From: Lichenicola sp050954785
GTDB taxonomy: Bacteria > Pseudomonadota > Alphaproteobacteria > Acetobacterales > Acetobacteraceae
Assembly (NCBI GenBank): GCA_050954785.1
Contig: JBPBQO010000093.1
Coordinates: forward strand, 1 to 64,000
DNA: 64,000 nt
Direction of reading: 5' to 3'
In this document: positions 37,664 to 47,769 of the stretch, one piece after another
Layout: every line of letters begins with the position of its first letter
Position numbering within the stretch: the first letter of the stretch is position 1
Notes under the pieces: model-generated
The model's input: the letters and a program-made list of their open reading frames with translations, nothing else
Told to the model about the DNA's origin: nothing
Databases searched by the model: none
Program-made: the position numbers and the translations under genes

Positions 37664-38257
37664 ATGCCGGCCCTGCCAAATGCGGCATCCACACCAGCGC
37701 CGGATCGTCGGCTCCGCCTCCACAGCCGCCTGCTGTCCGTATTTTTTTTGATCCTGTTCGTGCTGCTGACGCTGCTGGCGATCGTCATGGTCGGCGTGTT
37801 CCTGCTGCGGATCGATTCGATGGCGGCGATGGCGGGTTCGGGCTTCGCCTTCAACTTCCCGTACGAGACCGACCCCTGGAGTTCAGGCGTCGTGCCGATC
37901 TCGCACTTCGCGATCTGGCAGTCGCTGCTGATCACCCTGATGCTGTCGCTCCGCCTGCTGCCCGGCCTGTTCATCCTGTGGCACCTGCACGTGCTGTTCG
38001 GGCTCTATGCACGCGGTAGCGTATTCGGTGCCGCCAACGCGCTGCAGGTGCGGCTCATCGCATTCGCGCTGCTCGCCTACGCACTCGTTCCGCTCGTCAC
38101 GCATGCAACGCTTTATCTGGCGCGCATCTCGACGCACGCCTTTGCCTGGGAAATCCGTCAGCTCGATGCGTTGGTGGCCGGCCTTGTCCTTCTCACGGTC
38201 GCCCGCGTCATGCTGTTCGGCCACGAGATCGAGCGCGACCGCGAAGGCTTCGTGTGA
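37664..38257 (+). CDS. DUF2975 membrane protein
   Basis: The 197-residue protein has four membrane helices (residues about 25-48, 90-110, 128-150 and 165-185), matching DUF2975 proteins. It is coupled to the next gene, a small HTH regulator, by a one-base stop/start overlap (TGATG). DUF2975 and such regulators form a frequent pair; the role is unknown. TTGGAG precedes the ATG. Confidence 0.82.
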   Translation: MPALPNAASTPAPDRRLRLHSRLLSVFFLILFVLLTLLAIVMVGVFLLRIDSMAAMAGSGFAFNFPYETDPWSSGVVPISHFAIWQSLLITLMLSLRLLPGLFILWHLHVLFGLYARGSVFGAANALQVRLIAFALLAYALVPLVTHATLYLARISTHAFAWEIRQLDALVAGLVLLTVARVMLFGHEIERDREGFV

Positions 38258-38478
38258 TGGCGATCATCGTGCGGCTCGACGTCATGCTGGCGCGTCGGAA
38301 GATCAGGTCGAACGAGCTGGCCAGGGCGATCGGCATCACCGAGGCCAACCTCTCTTTGCTGAAGGCCGGCAAGGTGAAGGGGCTGCGCTTCTCGACCCTG
38401 GAGGCGATCTGCCGCCATCTCCAATGTCAGCCGGGCGACCTGTTGGATTACGAACCCGAAACGGAAAGTCCGGCATGA
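38257..38478 (+). CDS. Small XRE-family HTH regulator (YozG-like)
   Basis: The 73-residue protein is almost entirely a helix-turn-helix: LDVMLARRKIRSNELARAIG, then ITEANLSLLKAGKVKGLRFSTLEAI and the family ending CQPGDLLDYEP. It would bind DNA, probably controlling its own operon with the DUF2975 partner. The start ATG overlaps the preceding stop. Confidence 0.9.
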   Translation: MAIIVRLDVMLARRKIRSNELARAIGITEANLSLLKAGKVKGLRFSTLEAICRHLQCQPGDLLDYEPETESPA

Positions 38479-38672
38479 TCGCAGTTGGTGCAGCAGCCCA
38501 CATCATGGTGAACTACGCCACGGGCTGCCCGCCAGCCCAAGCGTCGCTCGAATTTTTATGAGTGAATAGAACGACTTGTCTCGCCTGACAGCATTCGCCC
38601 GAACTGGCACAAAAGCTGCTGTAACGAAATGAACTGTCGCATCGTATGGATGCGGTCTTCGAACGAGGTTTC

Positions 38673-40217
38673 ATGTCGGCCGAACCAATACTCAAGGCAC
38701 TGGCGCGTGCCACCGCGTCGGCCGGCACCGTCCACAGAGCCGTCTCCGTCGGCCTCGCCCTCTGCATCGGCGGCTGCGCGGTCGGCCCGGATTTCCATCG
38801 CCCATCGACCCGCACCCCCGACCGGTACAACGAGGTCGCACCGGCTTCGGACACGGTCGCGTCCAACGTGCCCGGCGGGCAGGCGCAGCATCTGCTGGTC
38901 GGACGCGACATCCCGGCCGAGTGGTGGACGCTGTTCCGCTCGCCGGCGATCACCGTCCTTGTCGCCACGGCACTGCGCGACAGTCCGACCATCGCGGCCG
39001 CCAACGCCGCCCTGCGCCAGGCCCAGGAACAAGAGCTGTCGCAGCAGGGCACGCTGTTCCCGACCATCACCGGCAACATCAGCCGGGCCCGCCAGGAGGA
39101 GCCGCTCTCCCTGGAAGGCGGCCAGACGCCGCCGCTGTTGTTCAGCGACTACGGCGCCCACCTGAACCTGTCCTACACGCTCGACTTCTGGGGCGGCCTG
39201 CGCCGCGCGGTCGAACAGACCGGCGCCCAGGTCGCCTACCAGCGCTACCAGCTCGAGGCGGCCTATCTCGGCCTCAGCGCCGGTGTCGCCAACAGCGCGA
39301 TCCTGGCGGCATCCCTGGCCGGCCAGATCGAGGTGCAGAAGCAGCTGATCGGCTTCGAGCAGAAGCAGCTCGACACCGTCCGGCAGCAGTTCGAGCTCGG
39401 CGGCGCCACCGGCACCGACGTGGCGACCCAGCAGGCGCAGGTGGCGCAGGCCCAGACTGTGCTGGTGCCGCTGTTGACCTCGCTGGTGCAGGCGCGCGAC
39501 CAGCTCGCCGCCTATGTCGGCCAGGCACCCTCCGACGTGGTCATCCCGGAGCTCACCCTCGACAGCCTGACCCTGCCGACCGACATCCCGGTCAGCGTGC
39601 CGTCGGCCCTGCTGTCGCAGCGGCCCGACATCCGTGCGGCGGAAGCCAACCTGCACCAGCAGATGGCAGCCCTCGGCGTCGCCATCGCCCAGCGCCTGCC
39701 GAACGTGACCCTCACCGCCTCGGTCGGTTCGGACGCCGCCAATACCCACCAGTTGTTCAGCCCGACCAACGGCATGTGGTCGTTGATCAACCAGGCGGTG
39801 CAGCCGATTTTCGATGCCGGCCAGTTGCTGCACAAGCAGCGCGCCCAGAAGGCGGCGATGCAGCAGGCCGCCGCGCAGTGGCGCGACACCGTGGTGCGCG
39901 CGTTCCAGAATGTCGCCGACGTGCTGGCCGCGGTGCAGAACGATGCGATCGGCCTCAACTACGCGCTGACCGCGCAACAGGCGGCGTCGCGCGGCCTGTC
40001 GCTGGCCACGCTGCAATACAAGCTCGGCGGGGTCTCGTATCTCAGCGTGCTGAACGCGCAGCAGATCTACCAGAACACCGTCATCACCCTGATCCGCGCC
40101 CGTGCCGTCCGCTTCACCGATACCGTGGCGCTGTTCCAGGCGCTCGGCGGCGGCTGGTGGAACCGCAACGACATGCCACCGCCGCCGCCCGGCCTGTTCA
40201 GTTCGCCGCTGCCATGA
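38673..40217 (+). CDS. RND efflux outer-membrane factor, NodT/OprM family
   Basis: The protein is about 514 residues. A lipobox (LCIGGC, Cys near residue 36) precedes AVGPDFHRP, the typical opening of OprM-type lipoproteins. The TolC-like repeats include TLDFWGGLRRAVEQTGAQ and LVQARDQLAAYVG. It forms the outer-membrane channel of the tripartite pump whose adaptor and transporter follow. GAGG just before ATG 38673 supports this start; ATG 38646 would add nine residues. Its stop overlaps the adaptor start (ATGA). Confidence 0.9.
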   Translation: MSAEPILKALARATASAGTVHRAVSVGLALCIGGCAVGPDFHRPSTRTPDRYNEVAPASDTVASNVPGGQAQHLLVGRDIPAEWWTLFRSPAITVLVATALRDSPTIAAANAALRQAQEQELSQQGTLFPTITGNISRARQEEPLSLEGGQTPPLLFSDYGAHLNLSYTLDFWGGLRRAVEQTGAQVAYQRYQLEAAYLGLSAGVANSAILAASLAGQIEVQKQLIGFEQKQLDTVRQQFELGGATGTDVATQQAQVAQAQTVLVPLLTSLVQARDQLAAYVGQAPSDVVIPELTLDSLTLPTDIPVSVPSALLSQRPDIRAAEANLHQQMAALGVAIAQRLPNVTLTASVGSDAANTHQLFSPTNGMWSLINQAVQPIFDAGQLLHKQRAQKAAMQQAAAQWRDTVVRAFQNVADVLAAVQNDAIGLNYALTAQQAASRGLSLATLQYKLGGVSYLSVLNAQQIYQNTVITLIRARAVRFTDTVALFQALGGGWWNRNDMPPPPPGLFSSPLP

Positions 40218-41386
40218 CCAGCCGTTTCCGCTCCCCCGCCATCCCGTCGCAGGACCTCCCCAGAATGACCCGGAAACTCCTGTATCTGCTTCTGCTGTGC
40301 GTTGCCGTGGCGGCAGCGATCGTCGGGTGGCGCCAGTGGCATCGCCCGAACGCCGCTTCCGGCGGCCATGGCCCGGCGGAAGCGCCGCAGGTCGTATCCG
40401 CGATCACGGTGGAACAGTCCGACTGGCAGAGCCGCATCAAGGCGTTCGGCCAGGTCCGGGCGGTGCAGGGCGCGGACCTGTCCGCCGAGGTGCCCGGCAT
40501 CGTCGACCGGATCGATTTCCAGTCCGGCACCGAGGTGCCCGCCGGCACCGTGCTGCTGCGCCTGCGCGCCAACGACGACGACGCGAGGCTGGCCACCCTG
40601 CAGGCCACTGCCGACCTCTGGGCCGCCAATGTCGTCCGCGACCAGAAGCAGTTCGACGCCCAGGCGATCAGCCGGGCCACTTTGGACCAGGACAATGCCA
40701 GCCTGCGCAGCTATCGCGCCCAGGTCGCGGCACAGCAGGCGCTGATGCTGGAGAAGGTGGTACGTGCGCCGTTCGCCGGCCGTCTCGGCATACGCATGGT
40801 CGATCTCGGCCAGTACCTGGTCGCGGGCACGCCGGTCGTCACGCTGCAGGCGCTCGACCCGATCTATGTCGACTTCAACGTGCCGCAACAGCAGGTCGGG
40901 CGCATCACGTCCGGCCAGGCGGTGCAGGTGACGGTGGACAGCTATCCCGGCCGCATCTTCGCCGCCAGCGTGCTCGCCGTGGATAGCCGCATCGACCCAT
41001 CGAGTCGGATGGCCTCGGTCCGCGCCAGCCTGCGAAACCCCGATCATGCCTTGCTGCCCGGCATGTTCGCGATCTCCGGCCTGGCCGATGGCGCATTGCG
41101 CCGGGTGGTGACGGTGCCGACCGCTTCGGTCAGCTACAACCCGTACGGCAACTTCGTCTACGTGCTGACACCCAAGGAAAAAACCGCCGGAGTCATGATT
41201 GCGACGTCCCGCGTGATCACCACCGGCGAAACCCATGGCGACCGGGTGGTGGTGCTGACCGGCCTGAAGCCCGGCGAGACGGTGGTGACTGCAGGCCAGG
41301 TCAAGCTGCGCAGCGGTGCCTCGGTGCATGTCGACAATAGCGTGCAGCCGGCCAACGAACTCAATTCCAACCCGCCGGAAGAGTGA
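40214..41386 (+). CDS. RND efflux periplasmic adaptor (membrane fusion protein)
   Basis: The 390-residue adaptor has an N-terminal membrane anchor (LLYLLLLCVAVAAAIVGW), then a barrel-sandwich segment GADLSAEVPGIVDRIDFQSGTEVPAGTVLLRL, a helical hairpin, the KVVRAPFAGRLGIRMVDLGQYL segment, and a beta-barrel and membrane-proximal part. It joins the outer-membrane channel and inner-membrane pump. It overlaps the preceding gene and lies 12 bases before the pump gene. Confidence 0.93.
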   Translation: MTSRFRSPAIPSQDLPRMTRKLLYLLLLCVAVAAAIVGWRQWHRPNAASGGHGPAEAPQVVSAITVEQSDWQSRIKAFGQVRAVQGADLSAEVPGIVDRIDFQSGTEVPAGTVLLRLRANDDDARLATLQATADLWAANVVRDQKQFDAQAISRATLDQDNASLRSYRAQVAAQQALMLEKVVRAPFAGRLGIRMVDLGQYLVAGTPVVTLQALDPIYVDFNVPQQQVGRITSGQAVQVTVDSYPGRIFAASVLAVDSRIDPSSRMASVRASLRNPDHALLPGMFAISGLADGALRRVVTVPTASVSYNPYGNFVYVLTPKEKTAGVMIATSRVITTGETHGDRVVVLTGLKPGETVVTAGQVKLRSGASVHVDNSVQPANELNSNPPEE

Positions 41387-41398
41387 GGAACCGACGCC

Positions 41399-44300
41399 AT
41401 GCGCCTCACCGACCTGTTCATCCACCGCGTCGTCCTGTCCTGCGTCGTCTCGATCCTGGTGCTGGTGTTCGGCCTGCGCGCCGTGCAGTCCCTGCCGATC
41501 GAGCAGTTCCCGCACACCGTCAGCGGAATGATCGACATTGAGACGTCCGATTACGGCGCTGACCCCGCGACAATCGCCGGATTCGTGACTACGCCTCTGG
41601 AAAACAAGATTAGCCAGACGCAGGGCATCGACTACATGACGTCGAGCTCGACCACGAGCGACTCCGACATCACGGTCTACCTGAAGCTCAACTACGACCC
41701 GGCGCGCGCTCTGGCGGAAATACAATCGTACGTAACCGCCGCCAGGGCCCAGTTTCCGCCCGGCGTGCAGGAATCCTCGATCTACCTCAGCTCGTCCGGC
41801 CAGGATGTGCTGGACCTGTTCGTCAGCAGTGTAGAGCTGAATGCGGGCATGGTCAGCGACTACACGCGACGTATCGTCGAGCCGAGGTTGCAGGCCGTTC
41901 CCGGCGTGCAGAAGGTCCAGGTCGGCGGCGCACCGCGCGTGGTGATGCGCGTCTGGCTCGACGCAGACAAGCTCGCCGCCGTGGGCATGAGTCCGGCCGA
42001 CGTCCAGACAGCGCTTGGCAACAATAATTTCGTATCCGGCGTCGGCTCGACGCTCGGCGCGATGACGTTCGTGAACCTGGACATCAATTCTGGACTGCAT
42101 ACGGAAGCGCAATTCCGCGAACTCGTATTGCGGCAGAACAACGGCCACATCATCCGGCTGAACGATGTCGCTAGGGTCGAGTTCGGTCATGATCCGAACG
42201 GGTTTGAGGTCATCAGCGACGGCGCGCATGGCGTGTTCATCCAGATCAAGCCGTCGCCCACGGCAAACACACTGAACCTCACACGCGAACTCGTGAGGGT
42301 CGTCGACGAGATGAGGCAGCAGGCCCCGCCCGCTCTCAAGATGAAGATCATCTACAATGCGGGCGATTTCATCCGCACCTCGATCCACGAGGTGATCGTC
42401 ACGTTGATCGAGGCGCTGGTCATCGTTTCGCTCGTCGTGTTCGCCTTCCTCGGCTCGCCACGGTCGGTGCTGGTGCCGGTGGTGACGATCCCGTTGTCGC
42501 TGGTTGGCACGTTCGGAATGATGGCGCTGATGGGGTTCTCCATCAACCTGTTGACGCTGCTGGCGCTGGTTCTCGCGACCGGTCTGGTCGTCGACGATGC
42601 CATCATCGTGGTCGAGAACGTCAACCGGCATCTTGCCGCCGGCATGAATCCGGTCCAGTCCGCCTCCGCGGCGGCACGCGAATTGCTACAGCCGATCCTG
42701 GCGATGACAGTCGTGCTGATCGCCGTATACCTCCCACTTGGCCTACAGGGCGGTCTGACCGGCGCGCTGTTCACCCAGTTCGCATTCACTTTAGCGGGCT
42801 CGGTCACCATGTCCGCGCTGCTGGCCCTTACCCTCTCCCCAATGATGTGTTCGCGCCTGCTCAAGCCACGCAGCCTGCCTGGCCAGAAGCCCGGACTTTC
42901 CGAGCGAATGGAACAGGCGACTGAACGAGCACTCGACCGCGTGCAACGCGGCTACAGCAGTGCGCTACGAGTCAGCTTCCGGGCTCAGCCGCTGGTGCTG
43001 GCTTTCGGACTTGCAGTTCTGATCAGCATCTTCTTTCTTTACAAAGGATCAAAGGCGGAGCTTTCGCCCGCCGAGGATATGGGTCTGCTGATTGCGAGCG
43101 GGCAGGGTGCCCCCAACGCCACGCTCGACGCGCTCTCGCTTTACGATAGCCAGATCCAGGCGATTGACACATCTGTGCCCGAAGGGATGAGCTACTGGCA
43201 TATCGTGCGACCGCCAACCATATCGGGTGGTATTTCTCTGACGGATTGGGACCACAGAAAACGCAGCGTCTTCACGATCGGTAATGAAGTCCAGGCTGCT
43301 TTGCGCAAGGTCGCCGGCGTCGAGATGGCAGTGTTCGAGCCGCCCTATCTTCCGGGCGCGGACGGCATGCCGATCGGTTACGTCCTCCAAAGCTCTGGCG
43401 ATTTCCAGCAACTTGGTGCGATCTCGGACGCCTTCCTGGCCAAGGTTCGCACCAGCGGCCTGTTCGCCTATGCCGAGGAAGACCTCAAGATCGACCAGCC
43501 GGAATCGACTATCGTCGTCGATCGCGAGAAACTCTCTAGCCTGAACCTCACGATGAGCGATGTCGGCAATTCGCTGAACGCGTTGCTCGGCGGCAATTTC
43601 GCCGGGTTCTTCTCCAACGACCAGCGCTCCTACAAGGTGGAGCCCTTGGTCGCGCGCCGGTTCCGCCTGAACTCCGAACAGATCCTCGATTATCCGGTCG
43701 CCACGGTAGCCGGCGTATCGGTGCCGCTCCGGTCCGTCGCGCATATCGTCAACAGCGTTGTTCCTGAATCGATCGCGCACTTCCAGCAGCTCAACGCCAC
43801 CACCATCAACGCACTCCCGATGCCGGGCGTCACTCAGGCGGAGGCCTACGCCTACCTCCAGCATCTCAGCGCCGAAATGCTGCCGACCGGCTACGCGACC
43901 GACACAGTCGGACCATTGCGCCAGTTCGTGCAGGAGACGGGCGGTTTCGCGACCACGTTCGCCCTGGCGGTCGTAATCACTTATCTCGCTCTGGCCGCCC
44001 TGTTCGAGAGCTTCCGCGATCCGCTGATCATCCTGGTCTCGGTGCCGATGTCGATCGCCGGCGCCTTGCTGTTCGTCTGGCTAGGCGTCGGCGGCGCCAG
44101 CATCAACCTGTTCACCGAAGTCGGGCTGGTGACGTTGATGGGCCTGATCAGCAAGCACGGCATCCTGATCGTCGAGGTCGCCAAGGAACAGCAGATCCTC
44201 GGCCTGTCCCGCCGCGAGGCGATCGAGCGCGCCTGCGCCCTGCGCCTGCGCCCGATCCTGATGACCACGGCAGCGATGGTGCTCGGCGTGATGCCGCTGG

Positions 44301-44482
44301 TGTTCGCCACCGGCGCCGGCGCCGCATCCCGCTTCGTGATGGGTTTGGTGATCGCATCGGGCCTGTCGATCGGCACGCTGTTCACCCTGTTCGTGCTGCC
44401 CGCAGTCTACATGCTGCTGGCGTCGGATCGGCGCTCGCCCGGTCATGCGAAGACACCGGAGCTTCACGTCCAGAGCGTTTGA
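41399..44482 (+). CDS. RND efflux transporter permease (MdtB/MexF-like class)
   Basis: The 1027-residue pump is of normal length, with twelve membrane helices and two large periplasmic loops. The proton-relay Asp pair is present in TM4 (GLVVDDAIIVVENV). FTLAGSVTMSALLALTLSPMMCS lies at the end of the first half and GLVTLMGLISKHGILIVEVA in the second. GAGGAA precedes ATG 41399. The drug or metabolite is not predictable. The three genes form one operon. Within the central part codon use is a little less GC-biased than at the ends. Confidence 0.94.
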   Translation: MRLTDLFIHRVVLSCVVSILVLVFGLRAVQSLPIEQFPHTVSGMIDIETSDYGADPATIAGFVTTPLENKISQTQGIDYMTSSSTTSDSDITVYLKLNYDPARALAEIQSYVTAARAQFPPGVQESSIYLSSSGQDVLDLFVSSVELNAGMVSDYTRRIVEPRLQAVPGVQKVQVGGAPRVVMRVWLDADKLAAVGMSPADVQTALGNNNFVSGVGSTLGAMTFVNLDINSGLHTEAQFRELVLRQNNGHIIRLNDVARVEFGHDPNGFEVISDGAHGVFIQIKPSPTANTLNLTRELVRVVDEMRQQAPPALKMKIIYNAGDFIRTSIHEVIVTLIEALVIVSLVVFAFLGSPRSVLVPVVTIPLSLVGTFGMMALMGFSINLLTLLALVLATGLVVDDAIIVVENVNRHLAAGMNPVQSASAAARELLQPILAMTVVLIAVYLPLGLQGGLTGALFTQFAFTLAGSVTMSALLALTLSPMMCSRLLKPRSLPGQKPGLSERMEQATERALDRVQRGYSSALRVSFRAQPLVLAFGLAVLISIFFLYKGSKAELSPAEDMGLLIASGQGAPNATLDALSLYDSQIQAIDTSVPEGMSYWHIVRPPTISGGISLTDWDHRKRSVFTIGNEVQAALRKVAGVEMAVFEPPYLPGADGMPIGYVLQSSGDFQQLGAISDAFLAKVRTSGLFAYAEEDLKIDQPESTIVVDREKLSSLNLTMSDVGNSLNALLGGNFAGFFSNDQRSYKVEPLVARRFRLNSEQILDYPVATVAGVSVPLRSVAHIVNSVVPESIAHFQQLNATTINALPMPGVTQAEAYAYLQHLSAEMLPTGYATDTVGPLRQFVQETGGFATTFALAVVITYLALAALFESFRDPLIILVSVPMSIAGALLFVWLGVGGASINLFTEVGLVTLMGLISKHGILIVEVAKEQQILGLSRREAIERACALRLRPILMTTAAMVLGVMPLVFATGAGAASRFVMGLVIASGLSIGTLFTLFVLPAVYMLLASDRRSPGHAKTPELHVQSV

Positions 44483-44964
44483 TCCTGCCGATCGAATTCA
44501 GAGCCTTCGTGTCGGGCATTCGCCGCCCGGCCGGGCAGTCCGGTCCGGCAGCCTCGTATCTCATTCTCAGTGCTCGAGCGCCGTCGGCACCGTCATGGCG
44601 ATCATGAATCAGGCAGGCCGGAACAGCAACAAGAACCACTAACTTAAAATATTCCGATATCGCAACGCTCTGGCCGTTGGCATCCCGCATAATAGCCCCA
44701 GGCAGGCATTCACATAAAGCCTGCGGCAACATCGCCATCGTGCGCCCAGCCGCTGACCGGTGGACCCTCGGTAACCGGCCCCGACGTCGTCCAAGCTCTC
44801 GACCCAAACCGATGACCAGCCCTGTGCTTGACATGTTGGTATCCGCATAGTTGGATTAAAAGTCGTAGAACGCAGGCGTCTAAATCGTCGCGACAGGAAT
44901 ACGTTTGGGCACGATCGGCTGGCTTTCGTCTTAGGTCTCTGCTCGTTGCTCGTGGAGACAACAC
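44483..44964 (+). other. Intergenic region, nothing recognised
   Basis: Nearly 480 bases between the RND pump and the unusual 400-residue protein. No gene, RNA or clear terminator was recognised. The last 130 bases are AT-rich and may contain the promoter for the next gene. Confidence 0.4.
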
Positions 44965-46167
44965 ATGAGTGGCTCGATCAGAAGCCGATCCCTGTCTCCT
45001 GCCGGCTCGAGGCCAGGATCGCCGGTGGGCAACAGGCCCGTGCTGGCGGCTGCCAGTCCGGGCTCCATGGTGGATCTGGGGGAGGAAGGCCTCCTCTGGG
45101 CGCTGTATCAAACGGTCGGAACCGACACCAGCAGTACCGCCCATATCATCACTCCTACACCGACGTCGCTCGCGTCCTCCGTAGCCGGCTCCCGGCCGGT
45201 CACGCCGGAGCAGAGTCGGGCGAGCATTCTGCAGAAGCTGCGTCTGTCTATCGTTAAATACTATTCGACCGGGCGTCTCGTTCAACTGGCGGGTGCTGCT
45301 TCTGCCGTTGGACTGGCTGCGAGCAATACGCCGGTCGCCTGGTGGTCCGGAACGCCTGCTCTCGGCGGGCTCGTATCGGGCGGCCAGTTCTTCAGCAACC
45401 GAACAGAAGCAGGCAAGAGGGAAATACAGGAGGATTTCAACGAGTCGATCGTCGAGTTCCTGATGACGAAAAACAGCATATGTCAGCGCTCTCCGACCGA
45501 CGCCACCTATAACTACATGAGAGCGCAATCGGTCCGGGGCGGCCTGGAGTCCGTTGCCGCGGTCGGCTCCCTGGTCGGGGGTCATTTCAACGGCGACACC
45601 GGAAAGCTCCTGAACTCGCTCTTGCATATGCTGCCCGCCGCATCGGCGTATTACAGCACGGGATGGTCCTTGCTGAAGTTGATCGCGCACGTCCTGCAAC
45701 AACGCAACTACGATCAGGCAACCAAGTGGCTGGCAGCTCTGCTGGCGATCAAAGGATACCGGGCAGCGGCGCGAACCGCTGAATCGGCGCTGCCATGGAT
45801 GTCAAACCAGCAGATACTCGGCGTCTTGGCGGGCCTTGGTTTTGTCGGCTTGATGGCCGATGTCGGATTTACTCACGCGATCGAACTCATGGCCAAGAAC
45901 CTGCATTTCATTGCATACAAGGAACGGATGACCGCGCTTGGAATGAACGATTTCCACGTGACCGCGAGGGGTGTCGAACTCCAGATCCTTCCGGCTCCGG
46001 TAACAGCGGCTACGAGTGCGCGGGATACCTCCCAGGATATCTTTACCGAAATCGTGTTCATGTTGTTTCGCGACGACATGCCCAGATGGACACGAAACAA
46101 CGCCATCGAGATCATCGGCGATCCGGCCGGGTGGCAGGCGATCGCCCATCGCATCGCACATTTATAA
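44965..46167 (+). CDS. Unrecognised 400-residue protein with disordered N-terminus and hydrophobic core
   Basis: I do not recognise this protein. The first 90 or so residues are rich in Ser, Pro, Arg and Thr (SRSLSPAGSRPGSPVGNRP) and look disordered. A helical part follows (SRASILQKLRLSIVKYYSTG), then hydrophobic segments at about 110-140 and 275-300 (ILGVLAGLGFVGLMADVGF). The C-terminal 80 residues are soluble-looking. No Sec leader is present. The ATG has GGAG upstream. The composition of the N-terminus resembles secretion-signal regions of type III effectors, but no secretion genes are near. An effector role is only a guess. Confidence 0.65.
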   Translation: MSGSIRSRSLSPAGSRPGSPVGNRPVLAAASPGSMVDLGEEGLLWALYQTVGTDTSSTAHIITPTPTSLASSVAGSRPVTPEQSRASILQKLRLSIVKYYSTGRLVQLAGAASAVGLAASNTPVAWWSGTPALGGLVSGGQFFSNRTEAGKREIQEDFNESIVEFLMTKNSICQRSPTDATYNYMRAQSVRGGLESVAAVGSLVGGHFNGDTGKLLNSLLHMLPAASAYYSTGWSLLKLIAHVLQQRNYDQATKWLAALLAIKGYRAAARTAESALPWMSNQQILGVLAGLGFVGLMADVGFTHAIELMAKNLHFIAYKERMTALGMNDFHVTARGVELQILPAPVTAATSARDTSQDIFTEIVFMLFRDDMPRWTRNNAIEIIGDPAGWQAIAHRIAHL

Positions 46168-47589
46168 GGCAATTTGTGGACCGCGTGTAGCCGCGCGTAA
46201 CCGCGCGAGGTGCACAAGCGCCGCCTCGATCGCCATCGCTCCGGCGATCGAGAACGGCACGATCAGCATCAGGTTATAGCGCACCTGGTTTACCGCCGCC
46301 GCCGCGTTGAAGGCGAGCATGAACCAGGCGGGCAGGGCCAGCAGCAGGAACCGCCGATCCACCTCGTTCCGCCGCCGCAACGCCTGGACCGTCAGCACCG
46401 CGCACACCGGCCCCAGCACGAACCCCCAGTAATGGTCGACATAGAGCCCGCGCAACGCCAGCGGCAGCGTCACCATCGCGTGCCACGACAATTGCCGCAG
46501 CGGATCACGCAGCAGGTAATGATGTACCAGGAACGACATGTGGTTGGCCCACCCGCCCGACTGGCGCAGCGTATCCACCAGCATAGGTCCGATGCCGATC
46601 GAATAGAAGCTGTTCGCATGATCGTCCCAGCCGAACCGGTCGCAGGCGCCGGCCCCGGCGAACGACCTGCCGATGCCGTTCCCGTCCGGCAACCAGCAGA
46701 CGAAGCTCATCGCGTATTCGTGCCAGTCCATGCCGTCGAAACTGAGCCGCTGCACGAACGTGTGCGACCCATACCCGAAGGTCAGCGATGCCCGGCCGAA
46801 CATCATCGCATTCCGCACGATCCACGGCAGCACGACCAGCCCTGCGCCCGCTGCGAACCCGCCGACGACCCGCCACCGATCCCACCGGCCCGCCGCCAGC
46901 ACCCCCGCGAGCGCCCAAGACATCCCAACCGCAAACACCGCATATCCCAGCCAAGAAAACCCCGGCCGCGTCAGCACCGCCAGTCCGAACACCAGCCCGG
47001 CCGCGCTTGCCCATTCCGTCCGCCGGGCCTCCGACCGCCACGCCGCGAGGGCCAGCGTGCTGGCCCCCACGACCAGGAACAGGCTGATCGTCTCCGTCAT
47101 CAGGTAGTCCACCGACAGCAACAGCAGCGGCGCCGTCATCAGCCCCAGCCCAAGTGCGATCCAGCCGGTGCGGGCACGCCCGGTACAATGTCCTGCCGCC
47201 CACCACAGCATCCACAGCGTCGCCGCCATCATCAGGAACTGCAGCGACCGCATCGGCCCGGCCCCGTGTCCGCAAGCCGTCCCGAGACCCTCGTGCCCGA
47301 CCGAGCAATCCATGTTGCGCCGAAGCTCCGGATCGACCGAGGCGACCGCTGCCAGCAGGGCTGGATACAGCGGCGTGAAGCGCATCCCCGACGGGCGGTC
47401 CGTATCCGCCCCGCCGCCCGCGAACCGATACCCGTCGGTGAAGCGATCGTGATGCACCAGGTCGTAGGCGATCCCGAGATAGAAACCCTGGTCGTAGGTG
47501 CCCAGCGGCTGCACTCGCGTGCGTGTCCACAGGCTACCGAGCGCGAGCACGATCAGCGCCGCCGCCATGAACGAGGGTGAAACTTTCAT
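46162..47589 (-). CDS. Membrane glycosyltransferase-like protein (ArnT/PMT-like)
   Basis: The 475-residue inner-membrane protein has about ten or eleven helices, the first at residues 7-22. A large first loop holds YDQGFYLGIAYDLVHHDRF and a DRPSGMRFTPLYPALLAA stretch, which recalls the lipid-sugar-using GT39/ArnT type (acidic first loop and a conserved P.YP). It would transfer a sugar from a lipid carrier outside the membrane. The target is unknown. It ends six bases inside the preceding convergent gene. The family call is by topology and short motifs. Confidence 0.72.
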   Translation of the reverse strand: MKVSPSFMAAALIVLALGSLWTRTRVQPLGTYDQGFYLGIAYDLVHHDRFTDGYRFAGGGADTDRPSGMRFTPLYPALLAAVASVDPELRRNMDCSVGHEGLGTACGHGAGPMRSLQFLMMAATLWMLWWAAGHCTGRARTGWIALGLGLMTAPLLLLSVDYLMTETISLFLVVGASTLALAAWRSEARRTEWASAAGLVFGLAVLTRPGFSWLGYAVFAVGMSWALAGVLAAGRWDRWRVVGGFAAGAGLVVLPWIVRNAMMFGRASLTFGYGSHTFVQRLSFDGMDWHEYAMSFVCWLPDGNGIGRSFAGAGACDRFGWDDHANSFYSIGIGPMLVDTLRQSGGWANHMSFLVHHYLLRDPLRQLSWHAMVTLPLALRGLYVDHYWGFVLGPVCAVLTVQALRRRNEVDRRFLLLALPAWFMLAFNAAAAVNQVRYNLMLIVPFSIAGAMAIEAALVHLARLRAATRGPQIAL

Positions 47590-47769
47590 GCGTCGGGCGG
47601 CTAGACCTTCTGCCGGGCGGAATGGTCCGGCGCCGTGCTGGAAGTGCCGCCGGCTCCATGAGAGACTGAGTTTTCCTGTGAGTCCCCGAGGATACAAGCT
47701 GTCCGCTCTCCTGTCCGTCCCGCCATGCGACCAATGCCCGCCGGAGCTGCGAACCCGGAACGGAGCCGC

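Noticed and set aside
44710..45702. 330-codon minus-strand frame
   Set aside because: Overlaps the 400-residue plus-strand protein, which has a better ribosome binding site and amino-acid composition.
46210..47580. 456-codon plus-strand frame
   Set aside because: Antisense to the membrane glycosyltransferase; Arg/His/Gln-rich shadow frame.
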